10,355 bases of DNA, taken from contig MGLU01000008.1 of NCBI GenBank assembly GCA_001796155.1, forward strand, positions 1,440 through 11,794, given 5' to 3'. The stretch's first letter is position 1. Each line of letters opens with the position of its first letter. The stretch comes from Chlamydiae bacterium RIFCSPHIGHO2_12_FULL_27_8. GTDB taxonomy: Bacteria > Chlamydiota > Chlamydiia > Chlamydiales > SM23-39. The translations under genes were made by a program, and so were the position numbers. This document shows, in pieces, positions 5,829-10,355 of this stretch. The notes beneath the pieces were generated by a model. That model had not been told where the DNA came from, did no database searches, and saw only the letters and a program-made list of their open reading frames with translations.

Positions 5829-6647
5829 ATGGCAGGGATTGGCAAGAAAAGCAGAGAATATCTAACTAAGGTTTTAACTCAGAATAAATTTGGATTGATA
5901 ACTTCATCAGAAGTCTCTGAGATTCTTGAGATTAGCAAACCTAGAGCAAGAAAATTATTGCAATATTGGACTAAACATAATTGGTTATTTCGAATTCAAA
6001 GAGATCTATATCAGCCAATATCAATAGAGTCTGATAGTCAGAAATCTATAGTCGAAGATCCATGGATAGTAGCCAATAAGCTTTTTTCTCCATGTTATAT
6101 TGGAGGTTGGACAGCTATAGAATATTGGCATTTAACTGAACAGCTTTTTCAAACAATAATAGTAATAACTTCTCATAGATTTTCTAATAATGATTTTAAT
6201 GTAGGCGGAATACAATATCGCTTGAAAATGACATCTCAAAAAGTTTTTTATGGTTTAGAAACAGTTTGGAGAAATAATGTTAAAATGAAAGTTTCAGATC
6301 CTACTAAAACTATAATAGATTTATTAAATGATCCGGTTTTTGGTGGGGGAATGCGCCTTGTTGTTGATTTTTTTAAAGAATATTTGAGATCAGAACATAA
6401 ATCCTTAAAATTGTTATTAGATTATGCTGATAAGATGAATAATAGAACAATTTTTAAGCGTTTAGGTTTTTTAATAGAATCTCTTGCACCAAATGAAACT
6501 GATTTTATTAATGAATGTAAAAATAAAATAAGTAAAGGCAGATCACAATTTGATCCTAGTGTTAAAGGAGAAATATTTATATCAAAATGGTCTTTATTAA
6601 TTCCTATGGGTTTTTGTGATTTAGATAAGGAGAAACCGGATGATTGA
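5829..6647 (+). CDS. abiEi: AbiEi-type antitoxin / transcriptional autorepressor of type IV toxin-antitoxin system
   Basis: The 272-residue protein has the two-part layout of AbiEi antitoxins. An N-terminal winged helix (about 8-63; TSSEVSEILEISKPRARKLL, 25-44, is the HTH) ends in the wing FRIQRDLYQP. A C-terminal antitoxin domain follows with DPWIVANKLFSPCYIGGWTA (77-96), SHRFSNNDF (115-123), and SDPTKTIIDLL (156-166). AbiEi counters the AbiEii toxin without forming a stable complex and represses the operon through inverted repeats in the promoter. The palindrome just upstream suits that role. AAGG (5818-5821) precedes ATG 5829 by seven bases. It ends in TGA and overlaps abiEii by 8 bases, coupling antitoxin and toxin translation. 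The frame is intact, so the system may be functional. Confidence 0.88.
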   Translation: MAGIGKKSREYLTKVLTQNKFGLITSSEVSEILEISKPRARKLLQYWTKHNWLFRIQRDLYQPISIESDSQKSIVEDPWIVANKLFSPCYIGGWTAIEYWHLTEQLFQTIIVITSHRFSNNDFNVGGIQYRLKMTSQKVFYGLETVWRNNVKMKVSDPTKTIIDLLNDPVFGGGMRLVVDFFKEYLRSEHKSLKLLLDYADKMNNRTIFKRLGFLIESLAPNETDFINECKNKISKGRSQFDPSVKGEIFISKWSLLIPMGFCDLDKEKPDD

Positions 6648-7497
6648 TAAAAATGAGATAATTGAATTTGCAAAAATTAAAGATTTGAACCTTTCTATCA
6701 TTGAAAGAGATTATGTGCTAGGGTGGTTTTTAGCTGCGATTCAAAATAATACAGAGCTATTTGAAAATTGGATATTTAAAGGTGGTACTTGTCTTAAAAA
6801 GTGTTACTTTGAAAATTATAGATTTTCTGAAGATCTGGACTTTTCATTGATTGCAGCATCTCATATTAATGAAAATTTTTTAAAAGATTCAATGTTGCAT
6901 ATAAGTAAATGGCTTTATGATGAGATAGGTTTGGAGATTCCTTTAGAAACTATTGTCATAGATTTATATAAAAATAAGATCAATAATATTAATGTACAAA
7001 TTAGCTTGAAATACTGTGGTCCTCTTCGGTCAAAATCTAAACGTTCTTGGCCTAAGGTAAAATTTGATTTATCGGCTGATGAAAAAATAGTTAAAATTCC
7101 CGAAAAACGAAAAATATTTCATAATTATTCTGATGAGCCATTAAAAGGTATATATGTACACGCCTATCCAATAGATGAAGTTTTTGCTGAAAAATTAAGA
7201 GCCCTTGTTGAAAGATGTAGGCCAAGAGATTTATATGATGTGATTATGCTTTATCGTGAGAAAGATAATATGAAACTTTCATCGATAAACTGTTTAAATA
7301 TTCTTAAAGAAAAATGTTTTCATAAATCTATAGATTTGCCAAATTTAATTAAATTGGATAATCATCCTCAAAAAGATATATTAATATCACAATGGAATAA
7401 TATGCTACAGCACCAGATTTCTAATTTACCTAATTATGATGTTTTCTGGAAAAATCTTTCTGATGTATTTAAATGGCTGGCAATTACACCAAATTAA
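6640..7497 (+). CDS. abiEii: AbiEii-type nucleotidyltransferase toxin
   Basis: The 285-residue protein belongs to the DNA polymerase beta-like nucleotidyltransferase fold. Expected motifs are all present: FKGGTCLKK (46-54) and FSEDLDFSL (62-70) with D65 and D67 as the metal-binding pair; KFDLS (141-145) with a third acidic residue; EKLRAL (184-189) with K185; and RDLYD (196-200). Relatives are bacteriostatic toxins that attack tRNA or nucleotide pools and give phage protection by abortive infection. The substrate here is unknown. AAGGAG (6627-6632) lies seven bases before ATG 6640, inside the abiEi end. All catalytic residues remain, so selection seems to be keeping it. It ends in TAA sharing bases with the stop of the minus-strand HTH remnant. 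Confidence 0.9.
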   Translation: MIDKNEIIEFAKIKDLNLSIIERDYVLGWFLAAIQNNTELFENWIFKGGTCLKKCYFENYRFSEDLDFSLIAASHINENFLKDSMLHISKWLYDEIGLEIPLETIVIDLYKNKINNINVQISLKYCGPLRSKSKRSWPKVKFDLSADEKIVKIPEKRKIFHNYSDEPLKGIYVHAYPIDEVFAEKLRALVERCRPRDLYDVIMLYREKDNMKLSSINCLNILKEKCFHKSIDLPNLIKLDNHPQKDILISQWNNMLQHQISNLPNYDVFWKNLSDVFKWLAITPN

Positions 7498-7721
7498 CGA
7501 TTTAAATTTGATTTAAATATCTTATCAAAAAATTTAATGGATTTTTCAACAGTTTTTCGACTGATATTTAGCTTTGTCTTAATCTGAATAATACTCATTT
7601 CTAATACTTTCAATTCTCTAATCTTCGGAGCTAGCTTTTTATATAAAGGTATTTTTTGCTCAAGAGTAATTCTAATTTTCATTGGAATGATAGATAAAGT
7701 GCGAATTGGTTGCGACCGCAT
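7494..7721 (-). pseudogene. 75-codon HTH module, free copy (related to the tail of the recombinase remnant at 9818-10315)
   Basis: The minus frame from ATG 7721 encodes a basic 75-residue peptide with a predicted HTH (about 34-66; KIRELKVLEMS, then LNISRKTVEKSI). It is clearly homologous to the C-terminal part of the frame at 9818-10084: QPIRT, IPLY, KLAPKIREL and KLNIS are shared, about two thirds identical by eye. DNA similarity continues upstream to about 7726, then stops; an in-frame TAA at 7743-7745 closes the frame. No Shine-Dalgarno is visible. The HTH resembles those of transposases and recombinases. I treat it as a remnant of a mobile-element gene; a small DNA-binding protein is possible. 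Its stop overlaps the abiEii stop by 4 bases. Confidence 0.5.
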
Positions 7722-7742
7722 CCGAAATTTATTAATAAAATA

Positions 7743-7979
7743 TTAGTACGATAGTTTCAAGAAGTTACTACTGAGAATTACGGATTTTCTATATAAAAAA
7801 TCGAATGGTTTTATTTATGAATCTTCCTTTAGGTGAGTTTAGAGCGTTTCAAGTAATCAGTGGAATACTGAGTATTTCTTATGGCATTTTAATATCATTT
7901 CAAATATAAAATATTCCCATGATACAACCCTTTGCAAACCATACTTTTGCTATTATATGTAGTTTGGTCTTTCCGAGAG
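7743..7979. other. intergenic stretch without a convincing gene
   Basis: About 240 bases between the HTH remnant and the membrane-protein gene. A 34-codon hydrophobic frame at 7805-7909 (+) has no Shine-Dalgarno and is probably chance. GGTTTTATTTATGAA (7807-7821) matches the inner side of the abiE palindrome arm. TCAGT/ACTGA forms a 5-bp stem within 7858-7873. No strong promoter is seen. Confidence 0.4.
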
Positions 7980-8780
7980 ATGAGACAATTAATAATGTTA
8001 TTCATTCTGTTTTTGTTTTTCAGTGTGTGTGCTTTAGTATTGGCTTTGCTAGTTTATACAAAGCTTGCTTACCTAAGCGGTCAAATAGAAAAATTAAAGG
8101 AGAATTTAATGATGGTTGATACAATTGATAAAGTTCAAAAAAAATGGATTATTAATTTATTTTTATTTCCTATTATTTACGGTGTTTTATATATATTCTT
8201 TTTAGAATTTTTCATTAAATCTTTACCTAAAGGTTTTTCAAGTGAAAAGGTATATAATTTTGATATCTCGAATATGAAATTTTTTGAAGCTTTTTTCTTT
8301 TCTCTTTTAACTACTCCTTTTATTTATTATTTTTCATATAAGAAATTTGGAACAAAACTTTTGTCTGTGTTAAATTATTTGTCATACGCATCTATAGGGT
8401 ATATGTTTTATAACATTCATTATTGTATTTTGTTGATTAAGATGATAAATAACTTTAGCGATAATCATCGGTTAAACTATCTTTGTATTTATATTATGGT
8501 AGTTAACTTTATTGTTTTAGTATTAACTGTTTTTTGGATTATTAATTGCCATAGACTCAAAAAATTTAATTTTCAAAAACAAGTTCAGATTCTTATGAAT
8601 ATTGAGAGTTACAAAAATATTTTTGATAAATTAAATAAAATTGATAAAATAGATGAATTAACAACCTATTTTTATAAAATTATTGAAGAAAATTTAGAGA
8701 TTAAAAGTTTGCTCAAGAAAATATTAAAAAAAAGAATTAAAGAATTAAATTCTTTAACTGTATTATCAAATGATTTATGA
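7980..8780 (+). CDS. multi-pass membrane protein of unknown function
   Basis: I do not recognise this family. From ATG 7980 the product has 266 residues. About five hydrophobic segments are visible: near 3-30 (LIMLFILFLFFSVCALVLAL), then around IINLFLFPIIYGVLYIFFL, FFEAFFFSLLTTPFIYYF, a segment around ASIGYMFYNIHYCILL, and YLCIYIMVVNFIVLVLTVFW. A Lys/Glu-rich soluble tail of about 70 residues follows, likely helical or coiled-coil. The frame is open upstream to a TTG at 7932. The strongest Shine-Dalgarno (AAAGGAGA, 8096-8103) serves an in-frame ATG at 8109, which would drop the first membrane segment and give 223 residues. It ends in TGA. It lies between two recombinase-related remnants and beside decayed genes, so it may be cargo. 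Coding is supported by frame length and protein character only. Confidence 0.6.
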   Translation: MRQLIMLFILFLFFSVCALVLALLVYTKLAYLSGQIEKLKENLMMVDTIDKVQKKWIINLFLFPIIYGVLYIFFLEFFIKSLPKGFSSEKVYNFDISNMKFFEAFFFSLLTTPFIYYFSYKKFGTKLLSVLNYLSYASIGYMFYNIHYCILLIKMINNFSDNHRLNYLCIYIMVVNFIVLVLTVFWIINCHRLKKFNFQKQVQILMNIESYKNIFDKLNKIDKIDELTTYFYKIIEENLEIKSLLKKILKKRIKELNSLTVLSNDL

Positions 8781-8785
8781 ATGAT

Positions 8786-8813
8786 TTGATCAAGTTTAGT
8801 TGAATTTTACATT
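8786..8813 (+). promoter_or_regulatory. possible promoter for the NIPSNAP remnant and hydrolase
   Basis: TTGATC (8786-8791), a 16-base spacer, TACATT (8808-8813). The start near 8820 would leave a very short leader before AAAGGA (8822-8827). Confidence 0.35.
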
Positions 8814-8832
8814 TAAAAACGAAAGGATAACT

Positions 8833-8946
8833 ATGTTCACTTGTTTTATCAGATATTTTGTGGATCCCAAAAAGATAAAAGAATTTGAAGAGTATGCTAA
8901 AACTTGGTGTCAAAGCAAAGAATTATTAAGAGGTATAAATAAATAG
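8833..8946 (+). pseudogene. truncated NIPSNAP-family gene (N-terminal 37 codons)
   Basis: ATG 8833 has an excellent Shine-Dalgarno (AAAGGA, 8822-8827). The peptide opens with MFTCFIRYFVDPKKIKEFEE and continues EYAKTW, the typical beginning of bacterial NIPSNAP proteins of about 100 residues (ferredoxin-like fold, role poorly defined). After YAKTW the family pattern is lost (CQSKELLRGINK) and TAG closes it at 8944-8946, directly before the hydrolase ATG. About two thirds of the domain is missing, so an internal deletion or a recombination junction near 8905 is likely. The intact expression signals suggest recent loss. The surviving role may only be as a leader peptide coupling translation into the hydrolase. 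Confidence 0.6.
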
Positions 8947-9825
8947 ATGCTTAAATTTATAATAAAAGATATTTTCAACAAGAATATTAAATTGCACACA
9001 GAAGCTTTTGGAAAACCATCTGATCCAGCATGTCTTCTAATAGCTGGTAAAATGTCGACAGCACGATTTTGGACAGATGAATTTTGTGAATATTTAACAA
9101 ATCAAGTTTATTTTGTTATTAAATATGATCATAGAGATGTAGGACAGTCATCAGAAATAGATTGGGAAAAAGAAGCTTATGATATGAGTGTTCTAGCAAA
9201 AGATGCTATTGAAATACTTAATTGATATGGAATTAAAAAAGCCCATATTATGGGTAATTCAATGGGAGGATGGATATCTCAAAAAATAGCTATAGATTTT
9301 CCTGAAAGAGTAAAAAGTATTATTATTTCTGCAGGACCTTTAGAAATTACAAAAGAATGGGAAATTCCTCTGTCAAATGAAGAAAAAAAGGTTTTAGATG
9401 AAACAATGAAACTTTTTTCATCAAGAAAAGAGGGGAAAAATCTAGAAGAGACAATTCAAAACTTCTTACCAATTTGGAAATATTGTAACGTAGATATTCC
9501 TTTTGATGAAGAAATGGCCAAAAAATTCACAAGAGATTTTCTAACGAGAACTAAAAATAAAAATTTTATGAATCATGAAAAAATGATGCAGAATTTTTTA
9601 TCATCTATTAAAAAGACAAAAAATCTGGAGAAAATTGATAAACCAGTATTAATAATTTACGGAGATAAAGATTTTGTTGTTTTACCAAGACATGAAAAAT
9701 CAGTTGCTGATTCTATTCCTAAATCAAAGTTAATAATCATAAAAGAAATGGGACATACATTTTTCAATCGAGATTTAGAACAAAGAATTGTAATTTTGTT
9801 AGTAGATTTCTTACAGTCTATTTAA
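8947..9825 (+). pseudogene. alpha/beta hydrolase interrupted by one in-frame TGA
   Basis: Read through, this is a 292-codon alpha/beta hydrolase of normal length. The first part (92 codons) has the early strands, LLIAGKMSTARFW at the oxyanion-hole region and YDHRDVGQS. The second has the nucleophile elbow GNSMGG (S105), GDKDFVVLP with D242, and EMGHTFF with H270, a complete catalytic triad. The only lesion is TGA at codon 93 (9223-9225), between strand and elbow, where relatives have ordinary residues before YGIKKAHI. The frame on both sides is in register and otherwise open, so this is a fresh nonsense mutation. A restart at ATG 9250 would lack the first strands and is unlikely to be active. 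The substrate is unknown. Its end overlaps the recombinase remnant by 8 bases. Confidence 0.75.
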
Positions 9826-9985
9826 ATGATTTCCTTATAGTTTTAATGCTAATATTTAATTTTATTGAGATTTGTTTTCTGGACATTCCCAATGCTCTTA
9901 ATTCCCTAATCTTCGGAGCTAACTTTTGATAAAGAGGGATATGTTCATTTAGAGTAATTTTAATCTTCACAGGAATTAGCGAAAT

Positions 9986-10033
9986 GGTACGAATTGGTTG
10001 CATCCGCGTCCGAAGTAGGTACCAATTCGTACC
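9986..10033. repeat. 13-bp perfect inverted repeat
   Basis: GGTACGAATTGGT (9986-9998) and its exact complement (10021-10033) are separated by 22 bases. It lies in the recombinase remnant around the start of the HTH module, and its right arm runs into the next hairpin. Confidence 0.75.
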
Positions 10034-10063
10034 CTTGCGTTCTTCATCCAAGAGTGCAAGGGT
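10031..10063 (+). repeat. 14-bp hairpin with 5-base loop
   Basis: 10031-10044 pairs with 10050-10063 around loop CATCC. As + strand RNA all 14 positions pair (12 Watson-Crick and two adjacent G-U). As minus-strand RNA the two wobbles become mismatches. It has no T run after it, so it is not a standard terminator. Confidence 0.65.
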
Positions 10064-10294
10064 TACGATGTTTGAATGGGCCATATAATAAGGCTTAGAT
10101 TCAATTAAACTGCCATTTTCAACAACACAATCACCTTTGACAGGTTCTAGTTCAATTGTTCCTAAAAGTTCTTTTAAAGCTAAAGCAGAAGCTTTTGTGT
10201 TTTTATTAAGTGTTTCTTGAAATTTTTCTAATCTGTGATCGATCCATTCTTTTGGAGGAGCTTTAAAAGGGGTGTAATTAAAAGTTTTAGTTGA

Positions 10295-10322
10295 GTGACA
10301 TAAAAACCGTATAGACTATAAT
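10295..10322 (+). promoter_or_regulatory. promoter of the gene starting at 10352
   Basis: GTGACA (10295-10300), a 16-base spacer, perfect TATAAT (10317-10322). Predicted start is near 10329. Confidence 0.6.
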
Positions 10323-10351
10323 AATTGATTAAATTTAATTTGGAGCAAAAA

Positions 10352-10355
10352 ATGA
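10352..10355 (+). CDS. start of an unidentified gene running out of the window
   Basis: ATG at 10352 is preceded by GGAG (10342-10345) with six bases between and by a good promoter. Only the first codon is inside the window, so no product can be named. Confidence 0.5.

Larger units (their letters stand above)
9818..10315 (-). pseudogene. C-terminal remnant of a serine site-specific recombinase, with HTH tail
   Basis: A minus frame is open from the in-frame TAG at 10318-10316 down to TAG 9820-9818 (165 codons) without a usable start before ATG 10084. The part upstream of 10084 reads PPKEWIDHRLEKFQE, KNTKASALALKELLGTIELE and SKPYYMAHSNIVTLALLDEE, a pattern I recognise from the C-terminal end of large serine recombinases. 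The catalytic resolvase domain, recombinase domain and zinc ribbon are absent; the coding stops where the promoter of the next + strand gene begins. The last 65 or so residues (QPIRTISLIP to IRKSFK) are a second copy of the HTH module found at 7494-7721. It cannot catalyse recombination alone. Confidence 0.65.

Noticed and set aside
7919..8119. 66-codon + strand frame starting MIQPFANHT
   Set aside because: It overlaps the membrane-protein frame almost fully, ends early and has no Shine-Dalgarno; it is a shadow frame.
9223..9225. TGA read as Trp or Gly (alternative genetic code)
   Set aside because: Nine complete core genes have no in-frame TGA and their Trp and Gly codons are standard (TGG, GGN). 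A code change would place many TGA codons in them.
7494..10016. Composite transposon bounded by the two HTH modules
   Set aside because: The modules are direct, diverged, lack terminal inverted repeats or target duplications, and encode no transposase catalytic domain.
5653..10351. CRISPR array or other regularly spaced repeats
   Set aside because: No short repeat recurs at regular spacing; repeats seen are a palindrome and two diverged HTH modules.

Overview
This is a very AT-rich bacterial window. Its left half is a tightly packed set of housekeeping genes and its right half is a decaying accessory region. Core genes overlap or nearly touch, and all nine complete ones end in TAA or TAG. 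Trp in intact genes is TGG, which fits the standard bacterial code. Gene content (NusB, MurB, IF3-L35-L20-PheS, an AbiE module) with low GC suggests a small-genome bacterium. A Dependentiae/TM6-like or other host-associated lineage is possible, but the sequence does not settle this.

Layout. 1-354 (-): 5' part of a DEDDh 3'-5' exonuclease, cut by the window edge. 484-2561 (+): nusB, murB and a PHP phosphoesterase as an overlapping operon. 2558-3121 (-): an MnmM/YtqB-type methyltransferase, convergent with the PHP gene. 3184-3257 (+): tRNA-Val(GAC). 3381-5530 (+): infC, rpmI, rplT, pheS, with infC probably starting at ATT. 5568-5652 (+): tRNA-Ser(TGA).

The accessory region starts right after tRNA-Ser. 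A 134-bp imperfect palindrome (5687-5820) holds two opposed promoters and a hairpin in each arm. It lies directly upstream of a complete two-gene AbiE type IV toxin-antitoxin system, with abiEi (5829-6647) and abiEii (6640-7497) overlapping by 8 bases. Next comes a 75-codon helix-turn-helix (HTH) remnant on the minus strand, a multi-pass membrane protein of unknown function, a truncated NIPSNAP gene (37 codons), and an alpha/beta hydrolase broken by one TGA. Last is a serine-recombinase C-terminal remnant on the minus strand whose tail is a second copy of the same HTH module. A new + strand gene with a good promoter and Shine-Dalgarno starts at 10352.

The likely story is that a mobile element carrying AbiE and a recombinase entered downstream of tRNA-Ser or accumulated there. 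AbiE was kept and the rest is eroding. The most interesting items are the palindromic control island in front of abiE, the duplicated HTH module (one copy free, one fused to the recombinase), a 14-bp hairpin inside the recombinase remnant, and the in-frame ATT-TTG double start of infC.
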